From: Bacillota bacterium
GTDB taxonomy: Bacteria; Bacillota; Sulfobacillia; Sulfobacillales; Sulfobacillaceae
Direction of reading: 5' to 3'
DNA length: 21,358 nucleotides
Assembly: GCA_023488565.1 (NCBI GenBank)
Contig: JAMDDZ010000053.1
Location: 1-21,358, forward strand
This document shows, piece by piece, positions 13,180 to 20,495 of the stretch (its first letter is position 1; every line of letters begins with the position of its first letter). The position numbers and the translations under genes were made by a program. The notes under the pieces were generated by a model that saw nothing but the letters and a program-made list of their open reading frames with translations, had not been told where the DNA came from and did not search any database.

Positions 13180-15177
13180 CTAGATGGGGTGGTTTTGCTG
13201 TTTGAGCTCATGGGCTAGTGCTAAAAAAAACTGTAGGCTTCCTGGGTTGGCCATAGCATCCGGATCTACAGATTTGTCCTTCGGGAAGCCCATTAGAAGT
13301 TTGCGAATCGGTACTTCGAGTTTTTTTCCATTTAGCGTGCGTGGCACATCAGGAATGGCATAAATTGCATCTGGGATGTGGCGCGGGGAAACCTGGTCCC
13401 GGATAGTATAGCGGATCTTGTCCTGTAATTCCGGACTTAGCTCAGTTCCAGGTGCCAAGACTACAAACAAGGGCATAAAGGACGGCCGTCCCAGGTACTC
13501 TAGATCTACGATAAGACTGTCTGTGATCTCAGGAAGGGCCTCGACCGCACGATAAATTTCGCTAGATCCCATACGTACCCCTTGCCGGTTGATGGTTGAA
13601 TCGGATCGGCCATAAATAACTGCAGACCCGTCAGAAGCAATCTGGATCCAGTCTCCATGGTGCCAAACACCAGGAAATGTTTCAAAATAACTTTGCCGAT
13701 AGCGGATTCCGTCGGGATCGTTCCATAGGTAAAGTGGCATTGACGGCATGGGCTCAGTGACCACAAGTTCCCCCACTTGATCAACTACGGAATGCCCCTG
13801 TTCATCGAAGGACTCTACCTTAACGCCCAGGGCTCGGCATTGCATCGCGCCTGCACGCACAGGCAGAATAGGGCAACTTCCGACGAAGGCAGCCGCAATG
13901 TCAGTTCCGCCGCTAATGGGGCCTAGCCAAATATCGGATTTAATGTGTTCATAGACCCACTGATAGAGTTCGGATGTCAGAGGAGACCCCGTACAGCCCA
14001 TGGCAACCAGATGTGATAAGTCATGGTCTCGTCCAGGTTGAAGTCCTGCTTTGGCCAAAGCACCTAAATATGCGGGACTGGTTCCAAGGTAGGTCATGCT
14101 GGTTTCTTCTGCAATGTTCCATAAGATATCGGGAGATGGATAGAACGGACTACCATCATAAAACACAATGGATGACCCGGTCAGTAGGAATCCGACAACA
14201 GCATTCCACATTACCCACCCTGTGGTTGTAAACCAAAATGCGCGATCGCCTGGCTTAAGATTTAGATGCAAGGCCATCATGACCAATTGCGTGAGAAGTA
14301 TGCCGCCTTGGCTATGCACGATAGCTTTAGGTAAGCCCGTAGTTCCGGAGGAGTAGAGCACCCACAACGGGTGGTTGAACGGCACTCTTGTATAATCCCA
14401 TGTATCTGAACGGGTCATAATGTCCTGCCAAAACAGGTTTTGTCCTTTGGTTTGTCCCCATGCTGGCGTTGCAGGATTTAGATAGGGGACTAAGATGGTT
14501 GCCTTTAGGGATGGCATGGCATCTTGCAATGACTCAAGCATGAAACGCCGATCATGAGCTGTGCCGTTATAGCGGTAGCCATCGACCGCCAGGAGAACCT
14601 TGGGATCAATTTGCCGAAAACGGGCAATAGCGCTTGCACTGCCAAAGTCAGGAGAGCAGGTAGACCAAACGGCTCCGACACTGGCACAGGCTAAAAACGC
14701 AATGAGTGTCTCGGGAATGTTGGGGAGATATCCTGCCACCCGGTCTCCTGGCTTCACTCCCAAATCACGAAGTGTGGCAACCAAGGCGCCGGTCTGACGT
14801 TCCATGTCCTGCCAGGTTAACACTGAAGCGGGACGTGTTTCGGAATAAGCAAAGACCGCCGGATCCTGACCCCGCGATTGGCGGAATAAATATTCCGTCC
14901 AGTTAATCTCGGCACCTTCAAACCATCGTGTGCCCGGCATCGTATGGTTATTTAATATATGATTGTACGGTAATGAAGATTGCACTCCAAAATAATCCCA
15001 GATCGACTGCCAAAAAGATTCCAGGTGATCCACGGACCATTGCCATAGACCATTGTAATCTCGGGTGCGGACTTGTTTGGTATCTTGCAGCCATTTCATG
15101 TATTGGGCGATGCGTGTGCTTTCTTTCCAGGCATCTGAGGGTTCCCACAAAATTGCACCATCAATTATTGAGCTCAT
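13180..15177 (-). CDS. aacS: Acetoacetyl-CoA synthetase (acetoacetate-CoA ligase)
   Basis: Encodes 665 residues, the usual length of acetoacetate-CoA ligases. It is an ANL-superfamily enzyme converting acetoacetate, ATP and CoA to acetoacetyl-CoA, AMP and diphosphate, as used in ketone-body, leucine or polyhydroxyalkanoate metabolism. The adenylation motif SSGTTGLPK is at about 276-284, TTTGWVMWN at about 317-325, YGRSDSTINRQGVRMGS at about 522-538 and the catalytic-lysine motif NGKKLEVPIRK at about 616-626. The N-terminal LWEPS block and MPGTRWFEGAEINWTEYL also fit the family. The ATG at 15175-15177 has GGTTGGTGA 7 nt upstream; a longer form from 15246 adds a non-conserved basic leader. Single gene. 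Activity on other short 3-oxo acids cannot be excluded. Confidence 0.92.
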   Translation of the reverse strand: MSSIIDGAILWEPSDAWKESTRIAQYMKWLQDTKQVRTRDYNGLWQWSVDHLESFWQSIWDYFGVQSSLPYNHILNNHTMPGTRWFEGAEINWTEYLFRQSRGQDPAVFAYSETRPASVLTWQDMERQTGALVATLRDLGVKPGDRVAGYLPNIPETLIAFLACASVGAVWSTCSPDFGSASAIARFRQIDPKVLLAVDGYRYNGTAHDRRFMLESLQDAMPSLKATILVPYLNPATPAWGQTKGQNLFWQDIMTRSDTWDYTRVPFNHPLWVLYSSGTTGLPKAIVHSQGGILLTQLVMMALHLNLKPGDRAFWFTTTGWVMWNAVVGFLLTGSSIVFYDGSPFYPSPDILWNIAEETSMTYLGTSPAYLGALAKAGLQPGRDHDLSHLVAMGCTGSPLTSELYQWVYEHIKSDIWLGPISGGTDIAAAFVGSCPILPVRAGAMQCRALGVKVESFDEQGHSVVDQVGELVVTEPMPSMPLYLWNDPDGIRYRQSYFETFPGVWHHGDWIQIASDGSAVIYGRSDSTINRQGVRMGSSEIYRAVEALPEITDSLIVDLEYLGRPSFMPLFVVLAPGTELSPELQDKIRYTIRDQVSPRHIPDAIYAIPDVPRTLNGKKLEVPIRKLLMGFPKDKSVDPDAMANPGSLQFFLALAHELKQQNHPI

Positions 15178-15236
15178 TTGATTTTCACCAACCTTTTTGC
15201 CTCGTTTCCTGCCGGAACAGGGTTCAATTACTCCGA

Positions 15237-15245
15237 ATTTTATCA
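15237..15245 (-). promoter_or_regulatory. Candidate extended -10 promoter for acetoacetyl-CoA synthetase
   Basis: Minus-strand TGATAAAAT gives a TGN extended -10 with hexamer TAAAAT, 59 nt before the ATG. The -35 position is GC-rich and poor. Confidence 0.3.
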
Positions 15246-15518
15246 CTTCCCAGGTTTATCGGCGGGGTGCTGCGGCGAGAAATGCAGCGGATGGTGGCAT
15301 TAGTGAATCTCAGGGGGTATCTGCGATGGAGCTCACCGAATTCGTCCACACTGCCGGCGAGTCGCAGTCTCTGGCCTGCAGGCCGGGATAGTTGACGGAT
15401 GCGATAGTGCCGACGGCAAAGTGGGAGGGCCTCTTGCGATAGACACGGCCCAGAAGGCCGCCTCTTTACTGAGCCCATGTCAAAGCCCAAGATCTCACGA
15501 TTACCTTAAAGACGCCGG
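15246..15518. other. Gene-free stretch, probably decayed sequence
   Basis: No supported gene. The most protein-like frame is on the minus strand, open from 15465 down to a TGA at 15310-15312 (for example VYRKRPSHFAVGTIASVNYP), with a TAA just upstream and no start codon carrying a ribosome binding site. It may be a relic. Competing ORFs on both strands are arginine-rich or lack translation signals. Confidence 0.35.
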
Positions 15519-15547
15519 GTGACAAACACTACCAGTTGTGATATTAT
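15519..15547 (+). promoter_or_regulatory. Near-consensus promoter upstream of structured region
   Basis: GTGACA (15519-15524; five of six), a 17-nt spacer and TATTAT (15542-15547; five of six), with a TGA extended -10. Predicted start near 15554. No protein gene follows on this strand before tRNA-Leu. Confidence 0.5.
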
Positions 15548-15553
15548 GTTAAC

Positions 15554-15655
15554 TGATGGGACGCACGGAAATGGATTGAGGCCGTGCCGCGGAATTGGTT
15601 GAGGGATCGGATTCCAAAAGTAGCCATGACTCTTTTACGAGGGTTATGGCTACTT
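15554..15655 (+). ncRNA. Candidate small structured RNA or tRNA leader
   Basis: Downstream of the promoter at 15519-15547 come three successive stem-loops: GCACGG/CCGTGC (15563-15568 and 15582-15587), GGAAT/ATTCC (15591-15595 and 15611-15615) and a 15-bp stem with two G-U pairs (15618-15632 and 15641-15655). There is no ORF with a ribosome binding site. It could be a free small RNA of about 100 nt or the leader of a longer tRNA-Leu transcript. No known RNA family is recognised. Confidence 0.3.
15614..15655 (-). terminator. Possible minus-strand terminator for the hydrolase transcript
   Basis: The 15-bp stem 15618-15632/15641-15655 is followed on the minus strand by CTTTTGG. It is the first such structure downstream of the hydrolase and small membrane ORF, and would stop readthrough antisense to tRNA-Leu before the acetoacetyl-CoA synthetase. 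The T run is only four long. Confidence 0.35.
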
Positions 15656-15671
15656 CATTGTTCCGACAGGG

Positions 15672-15700
15672 TTGAATCTCTATGATGAACCTGATATAAT
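15672..15700 (+). promoter_or_regulatory. Promoter of tRNA-Leu
   Basis: TTGAAT (15672-15677), a 17-nt spacer and a perfect TATAAT (15695-15700), with a TGA extended -10. Transcription should begin near 15707, 6 nt before the mature tRNA end. Confidence 0.85.
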
Positions 15701-15712
15701 AACCAAGTCGGC

Positions 15713-15800
15713 GCCGAAGTGGCGGAATAGGCAGACGCGCGCGACTCAAAATCGCGTGTGGTGATCCCACGTGCCGGTTCAAGTCCGGCCTTCGGCACCA
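15713..15800 (+). tRNA. tRNA-Leu(CAA)
   Basis: An 88-nt class II tRNA. Acceptor stem GCCGAAG (15713-15719) pairs with CTTCGGC (15790-15796), discriminator A at 15797, and CCA is encoded at 15798-15800. The anticodon stem CGCGA/TCGCG encloses loop CTCAAAA, giving anticodon CAA for UUG codons. A long variable arm is present, and the T arm is GCCGG-TTCAAGT-CCGGC. It has its own promoter and terminator. Confidence 0.97.
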
Positions 15801-15810
15801 AAACTTTTTG

Positions 15811-15841
15811 ATGAGGAGCCTCAAGTTGGCTTCTCATTTTT
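15811..15841 (+). terminator. Intrinsic terminator of tRNA-Leu
   Basis: ATGAGGAGCC (15811-15820) pairs with GGCTTCTCAT (15828-15837), ten pairs including one G-U, with a 7-nt loop. A run of five T follows (15837-15841). It starts 10 nt after the encoded CCA. Confidence 0.85.
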
Positions 15842-15849
15842 GATCGTGG

Positions 15850-16083
15850 TCACACAATAGCAGTACTCAACCATAGTATTGACCCGCTTATTATTGTAAT
15901 TCCTAAAATCGCTAGATAATATTTGGACGGCACTGAAATCTGTTGGACGCCGCGCGACAGAGCAAATAGGCTCCAGGAAAGCAACGTCGCAAGCAGTCCT
16001 TGGGCGACAGGGAGATGGTATCCTACAATTGTTGCCAACATTTCGCCATCGGCAATAAACAGACTTATCCAGCTAACTTGCAT
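15850..16083 (-). CDS. Small hydrophobic membrane protein, unknown function
   Basis: Encodes 77 residues from the ATG at 16081-16083, mostly hydrophobic, with two to three likely membrane helices (around 30-43 and 53-77, plus a weaker N-terminal one). It follows the hydrolase on the same strand and may be co-transcribed. The start is doubtful: no ribosome binding site precedes the ATG, yet the same frame stays open and protein-like back to the hydrolase TAA at 16126-16128, adding about 14 residues with only CTG as a possible start. AAGGGGGTG overlaps the end of the hydrolase gene. No family is recognised. Confidence 0.45.
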   Translation of the reverse strand: MQVSWISLFIADGEMLATIVGYHLPVAQGLLATLLSWSLFALSRGVQQISVPSKYYLAILGITIISGSILWLSTAIV

Positions 16084-16125
16084 TAAGTTGCTGGCGATAA
16101 TCTGCTTCAGGGTGGTGCTCGACAG

Positions 16126-16815
16126 TTACACCCCCTTCTCCTGTATCGTTATTCTTACGCTGTCCAATATCTTATTGAATTTTTCAGGTTGTTCTAACAT
16201 CATTAAATGTCCAGCATCGGCGATGTCGAACACAGGCATATTCGGCCAAACCGAAAGAAATTCGTCAGACAGTGCGGTTGGTGTCATCTTGTCGTCTATT
16301 GCCCGTATTAAAAACACAGGACATAAAATTTGATGCAACTGAGGCCGGGCATCGAAAAATTGACAGGCGGTGAATTCCTGTAATGCCCGATCCTTAGGTA
16401 CGGTTTTGGCCATATCGATGCTGACTTCGAGCAGCTTGGGGTCAGAATTTTTACTAATTGACCAACGTGCAATTTTTTCCAGTGCTTCGGTGGGATTATT
16501 AGCCAGCAGGTCAAGCAGCTGAGAATTTACCGGGAGATGGGGTCCGGTGCCCACTAACACAAGTGCTAACACTTTTTTTGGATGTTTCAGCGCCATTATC
16601 TGTGCGATGGCACCGCCCATGGAATGCCCTACTATAATCGCCGGTTCTGTCAATTGATTTGAGCACCAATCTGCCAAATGATCGATGAGGTAGCGGGGCG
16701 AACTATGATCCAAAGTCGGGAGATCTTCCATCCACACATCCCAACCCAATCGGCGTTGCCGGGCCCAGGTATGATGATTGGACGCAGCTCCGTGTATAAA
16801 CATCCATTTCGACAT
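16126..16815 (-). CDS. Alpha/beta hydrolase
   Basis: Encodes 229 residues from the ATG at 16813-16815, with GGAGGAGG about 11 nt upstream; a TTG at 16836 lies inside that site. It has an alpha/beta hydrolase fold: oxyanion block FIHGAASNHHTW at 6-17, nucleophile elbow GHSMGG with Ser65, probable acid Asp174 or Asp175, and catalytic His203 in AGHLMMLEQP. No signal peptide, so cytoplasmic. The substrate is not predictable; esterases, MhpC-type C-C hydrolases and bacilysin- or menaquinone-type enzymes share this pattern. Transcribed divergently from polA, with about 105 nt between the two starts. Confidence 0.88.
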   Translation of the reverse strand: MSKWMFIHGAASNHHTWARQRRLGWDVWMEDLPTLDHSSPRYLIDHLADWCSNQLTEPAIIVGHSMGGAIAQIMALKHPKKVLALVLVGTGPHLPVNSQLLDLLANNPTEALEKIARWSISKNSDPKLLEVSIDMAKTVPKDRALQEFTACQFFDARPQLHQILCPVFLIRAIDDKMTPTALSDEFLSVWPNMPVFDIADAGHLMMLEQPEKFNKILDSVRITIQEKGV

Positions 16816-16920
16816 TGCGAGACAGGCCTCCTCCAAAGTCCCACCGATTCGATGGGGTTTTCTTGTTGATCTGCTTAAATCTTGTTACCATAGACTATAT
16901 CATTGAAGGAGCCTCAACCG

Positions 16921-19452
16921 ATGCCCACTCAGCTACTGATTGACGGACATAGTCTCTTGTATCGCGCTTACCACGCATTGCCTTCTTTAACGACGTCGGA
17001 GGGGATACCAACCGGAGCAATTCACGGGTTTTTTAGCATGTTGCTGAAGGTGGTTGAGGCAGAGCACCCAGACCGCGTCGTGGTTGTTTTTGACACTCCG
17101 GTCAAGACCTTTCGCCACGAACAATTTGCCGAATATAAGGCAACGCGTGCTGAAAGCCCAGAGGATTTTCGCCAACAAGTCACCATTGCTCAAGAGATTC
17201 TCCAGTCGATGACAATCCCTGTAATGTTATTGCCCGGGTACGAAGCTGATGATATTTTAGGTACATTAGCTCATATGGGAAAACAGCACCAATACATCAC
17301 CAAAATTGTTACTGGAGACCGCGACCTGCTGCAATTGGTGGATGATCAGACAGAAGTGCTTCTGACATCACGCACCGGAATTACAGACGTTGAGCGCATG
17401 GATAAATTGGCTGTGCGTAACAAAATGGGAGTAGATCCGAGTCAGGTGCCAGATCTTAAAGGCCTCATGGGTGATGCATCCGACAATATTCCCGGAGTAG
17501 CAGGGATTGGCCAAAAATCGGCGTTAGCCTTGCTTGATCAATTCCACGACATTGACACGATATTTCGCGACTTAAACCAGGTGACCAATACCCGTTGGCA
17601 AAAAGCACTGGCCAGTCATGAGACTGAAGCGCGCCAGTCAAAGGAGCTTGCAACCATTGTTGTAAGTGCTCCCATTGGATGGCCTGAAGTGGAGGAACCA
17701 TTCCAACTTCATGCCACCGACGCACTGCTGATGTTATTGGATCGCTATCAATTAGCGGCGATACGACGTCGGGTCGGGGAATCCGAAACGCAACCTGTAG
17801 CCGATTCTTTGCAACCAAAACACATGGTGGATCCGGCAATACCAGGGACTGTGCCACTTGACACGGATCACGACTTGGTACTGTTGATGAACCAGCAGAA
17901 AGTGATCTGGGTCATGGATCTTGCGACGCATCATTATGGACAGATATCTTGGGACAAGATATCACCAAACTTGCGAGTTTTTACCTGGGCTAGTAAAAAC
18001 ATTTTGCGTTATGCGCTGGAAAATGGGGCGCGAATTCCCACGATTGTAGAAGACGGAAAGATTCAAGCCTATTTACTCAACTCTGAACGACCCAGTTATG
18101 AATTGGCGGACATCGCCCCAAATTATGGGTTTTCTGTCAGTGACCGCCCGGAAATAGTCTTGCCGATGATTGCCGCGATTATAGAAAAACAAAAAGAGGG
18201 GTTGGCGGCAAAAGGATTGACCCCATTGTATCGGGATGTTGAACTGCCGCTAGCGGCCATTTTGGCACGCATGGAAGCCACAGGCGTCAATGTCGATGCC
18301 GATCGGCTGAGGGAACTCGGTCGGCAACTGGAAGAGGCTATTTCAAATTTGCAAACCGAGATTTACCAATTGGCAGGTGCTGTGTTTAATATTAATTCCC
18401 CCTCTCAACTGGGGGATATTTTGTTCAACAAGCTAAACTTGCCGACGATGAAAAAAACTAAGACCGGATATTCTACAGATGCGGAGACATTAGAATCTTT
18501 GGCACCTTTGCATCCATTGGTGGAAAAGGTGTTGCTGTATCGTCAACACATGAAAATCCAAGGAACTTATGTGGAAGGGATGTTGCCGCTGATTGGGTCT
18601 GACGGGCGCATTCATACGACATTTCATCAAACAGTTGCCGCCACCGGCCGATTGTCGTCAAGTGATCCGAATTTGCAAAACATTCCGGTTCGGTTGGCGT
18701 TGGGCCGTCAAGTGCGAGCTGTGTTTATTCCTTCACCGCAACGAGAATTATTGGCAGCCGATTATTCGCAAATTGAACTTCGCATGTTGGCGCATTTGTC
18801 TGGTGACAAAAATCTAATTGAAGCGTTTCTACAAGGGGAAGACATTCATCGGCGAACCGCTGCGGAAATCTTTGGATTGCCGATAGAAGCCGTAGATTCT
18901 GTCTGGCGCAATCGAGCCAAAGCAGTCAACTTTGGGATTGTATACGGGATTTCGGATTTCGGGTTGGCCCGCGATACAGGAGTATCGCGTAATGAGGCCA
19001 AAGAATATATTGCCAAATATTTTGCCCGGTACCCAGGCTTGAAACACTATTTCGACGGAATCATTGACGAAGCCCGAAACACGGGACAGGTATCAACAAT
19101 TATGGGCCGTATTCGGCCATTACCGGATATCCAGAGCAAAAATCGGGCGCGGCGCCAATATGCCGAACGTATGGCGATGAATACGGCCATTCAGGGAAGC
19201 GCAGCAGACTTAATCAAAATTGCCATGATCCGTATTCAGCAAGCACTGGATGATCAACAATTACAAAGCCAAATGGTGCTGCAAGTACATGATGAATTAA
19301 TTTGGGATGCGGTTCCGAGTGAGATTGACGCCTTGACCCAAGTCGCCGAAACCCATATGATTCATGCATTAAACTTGCAAGTTCCACTGGTCGTCGAATT
19401 TAAGGTTGGAAATAACTGGGAATCGATGACAAAACTGGATCGAACGCGGTGA
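16921..19452 (+). CDS. polA: DNA polymerase I
   Basis: Encodes 843 residues. It fills gaps and removes RNA primers in replication and repair. An N-terminal 5'-3' exonuclease (about 1-290) carries TGDRDLLQLVDD and GLMGDASDNIPGVAGIG. The middle 3'-5' exonuclease-like domain (about 315-450) is short and lacks the acidic DxE-type residues, so proofreading is probably absent, as in Bacillus stearothermophilus. The polymerase domain has TGRLSSSDPNLQNIPVR, motif A DYSQIE at 614-619, motif B RNRAKAVNFGIVYG at about 663-676 and motif C VHDE at 789-792. The ATG at 16921 has AAGGAG 9 nt upstream; a TTG at 16903 overlaps that region. The mutM start follows the stop by 6 nt. Confidence 0.97.
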   Translation: MPTQLLIDGHSLLYRAYHALPSLTTSEGIPTGAIHGFFSMLLKVVEAEHPDRVVVVFDTPVKTFRHEQFAEYKATRAESPEDFRQQVTIAQEILQSMTIPVMLLPGYEADDILGTLAHMGKQHQYITKIVTGDRDLLQLVDDQTEVLLTSRTGITDVERMDKLAVRNKMGVDPSQVPDLKGLMGDASDNIPGVAGIGQKSALALLDQFHDIDTIFRDLNQVTNTRWQKALASHETEARQSKELATIVVSAPIGWPEVEEPFQLHATDALLMLLDRYQLAAIRRRVGESETQPVADSLQPKHMVDPAIPGTVPLDTDHDLVLLMNQQKVIWVMDLATHHYGQISWDKISPNLRVFTWASKNILRYALENGARIPTIVEDGKIQAYLLNSERPSYELADIAPNYGFSVSDRPEIVLPMIAAIIEKQKEGLAAKGLTPLYRDVELPLAAILARMEATGVNVDADRLRELGRQLEEAISNLQTEIYQLAGAVFNINSPSQLGDILFNKLNLPTMKKTKTGYSTDAETLESLAPLHPLVEKVLLYRQHMKIQGTYVEGMLPLIGSDGRIHTTFHQTVAATGRLSSSDPNLQNIPVRLALGRQVRAVFIPSPQRELLAADYSQIELRMLAHLSGDKNLIEAFLQGEDIHRRTAAEIFGLPIEAVDSVWRNRAKAVNFGIVYGISDFGLARDTGVSRNEAKEYIAKYFARYPGLKHYFDGIIDEARNTGQVSTIMGRIRPLPDIQSKNRARRQYAERMAMNTAIQGSAADLIKIAMIRIQQALDDQQLQSQMVLQVHDELIWDAVPSEIDALTQVAETHMIHALNLQVPLVVEFKVGNNWESMTKLDRTR

Positions 19453-19458
19453 TTATGG

Positions 19459-20301
19459 GTGCCGGAATTACCCGAAGTAGAAACTATCAGAAGTTATTTG
19501 GCTGCCATTTTACCCCATTACCCGGTGGTCGCGGTAAAGCATTTGGATGCACGTATGGTAAAAATGGGTACGATTTCAGCTGAGTCTATTGCCCATCGTT
19601 TGCCGGGCCTTGTGGTACAATCGATGGGACGTCGTGGCAAATATTTGGTTATGGGATTTGTTGACAAGTCAGCGTTGGTAATCCATCTCGGAATGAGTGG
19701 GCGTTTAGTGGTGGAACCGGAGACTAATCCTTGGAGGACTCACACTCACTTGGTTTTAGGGCTTAGGGACGATAACGAACTTCGACTAGTAGATCCCAGG
19801 CGATTTGGTCGGATTGGGTATTTTGTGGATTTCGACAAAGACCGGACACTTCGGTTGGGCCCCGAACCCCTAAGCCGCGCCTTTACCGCTCAATATTTGA
19901 CCGATCGGCTTAGGGGTCGCAAGACGCCGATTAAATCGTTGCTGCTGGATCAATCGTTAGTGGCGGGGATGGGCAATATTTATGTGGACGAGGCTTTGTT
20001 TGACGCAGGCATTCACCCGCTGTCACCCGGGGCTAGCATTTCTTTTAAAACGGCGAATCGTTTAGTGCAGTCAATCCGACGGGTGTTGCGAGCGAGCATT
20101 GCCCATCGCGGTACGTCATTCTCTGATTATGTCGATGCGTTGGGACGCCCGGGGCAAAATCAAGAGTATCTAGCAGTATATGGGCGACTGGGACAGCCTT
20201 GTCTGAAATGTGGCAGTCCCATTCACAGTATAGTGATTCACGCACGAACAAGTCACTTTTGCCAGCACTGTCAACCAGTGTTGGAAGACCTGGGGGGTTA
20301 A
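19459..20301 (+). CDS. mutM: Formamidopyrimidine-DNA glycosylase (Fpg/MutM)
   Basis: Encodes 280 residues. It excises 8-oxoguanine and other oxidised purines and cuts the abasic strand. The GTG start at 19459 is fixed by the catalytic N-terminus PELPEVET, since Pro2 and Glu3 must follow the initiator. Lys61 in GRRGKY is the conserved active-site lysine, the helix-two-turn-helix lies at about 165-187 (QSLVAGMGNIYVDEA), and the C-terminal zinc finger uses Cys248, Cys251, Cys268 and Cys271. Only a weak GGTGAT precedes the start, which is 6 nt after the polA stop, so translation is probably coupled. The polA-mutM order is usual in Firmicutes. Confidence 0.96.
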   Translation: MPELPEVETIRSYLAAILPHYPVVAVKHLDARMVKMGTISAESIAHRLPGLVVQSMGRRGKYLVMGFVDKSALVIHLGMSGRLVVEPETNPWRTHTHLVLGLRDDNELRLVDPRRFGRIGYFVDFDKDRTLRLGPEPLSRAFTAQYLTDRLRGRKTPIKSLLLDQSLVAGMGNIYVDEALFDAGIHPLSPGASISFKTANRLVQSIRRVLRASIAHRGTSFSDYVDALGRPGQNQEYLAVYGRLGQPCLKCGSPIHSIVIHARTSHFCQHCQPVLEDLGG

Positions 20302-20303
20302 AA

Positions 20304-20495
20304 ATGCAACAATTTAGTCTCGTTCTGGAATCAGGCGAGGAGGCCGATCAGGCAGTCACTCTACTATGGCACAAGATGGGAATTCGGGGAGAGATTGAAG
20401 TGGTGCCCTTAGAAGGAAAAGTTAAATTGGATATCATTTCGGAAAAGGACCTCACGCCACAGCAATTGGAGAAGCTACCAGGGAAACGAGCCTAA
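20304..20495 (+). CDS. Hypothetical protein, 63 residues
   Basis: The ATG at 20304 is preceded by GGGGGG at about 6 nt, right at the end of mutM (2 nt after its stop). Its own TAA shares its last base with the ATG of the next gene. This tight packing supports a real gene. The protein is acidic overall, with a pattern suggesting strand-helix-strand-strand (QFSLVLES, EEADQAVTLLWHKMG, GEIEVVPLEG, VKLDIISE). There is no signal, cysteine or known motif. Function unknown; Firmicutes often have ytaF or coaE here instead. Confidence 0.75.
   Translation: MQQFSLVLESGEEADQAVTLLWHKMGIRGEIEVVPLEGKVKLDIISEKDLTPQQLEKLPGKRA

Noticed and set aside
14928..15395. Plus-strand ORF of 155 residues
   Set aside because: It overlaps the synthetase 5' end antisense, is cysteine- and arginine-rich, and has no translation signals.
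15549..15824. Minus-strand ORF of 91 residues (and a 60-residue relative at 15655-15837)
   Set aside because: It is the antisense translation of tRNA-Leu, giving the well-known false PDLNRH-type peptide.
16875..16903. TTAAAT-17-TATCAT as the polA promoter
   Set aside because: Its predicted start would fall within the polA ribosome binding site, so it cannot serve the gene as annotated.
17465..17857. Minus-strand ORF of 130 residues inside polA
   Set aside because: Antisense shadow of a clear polymerase I domain.
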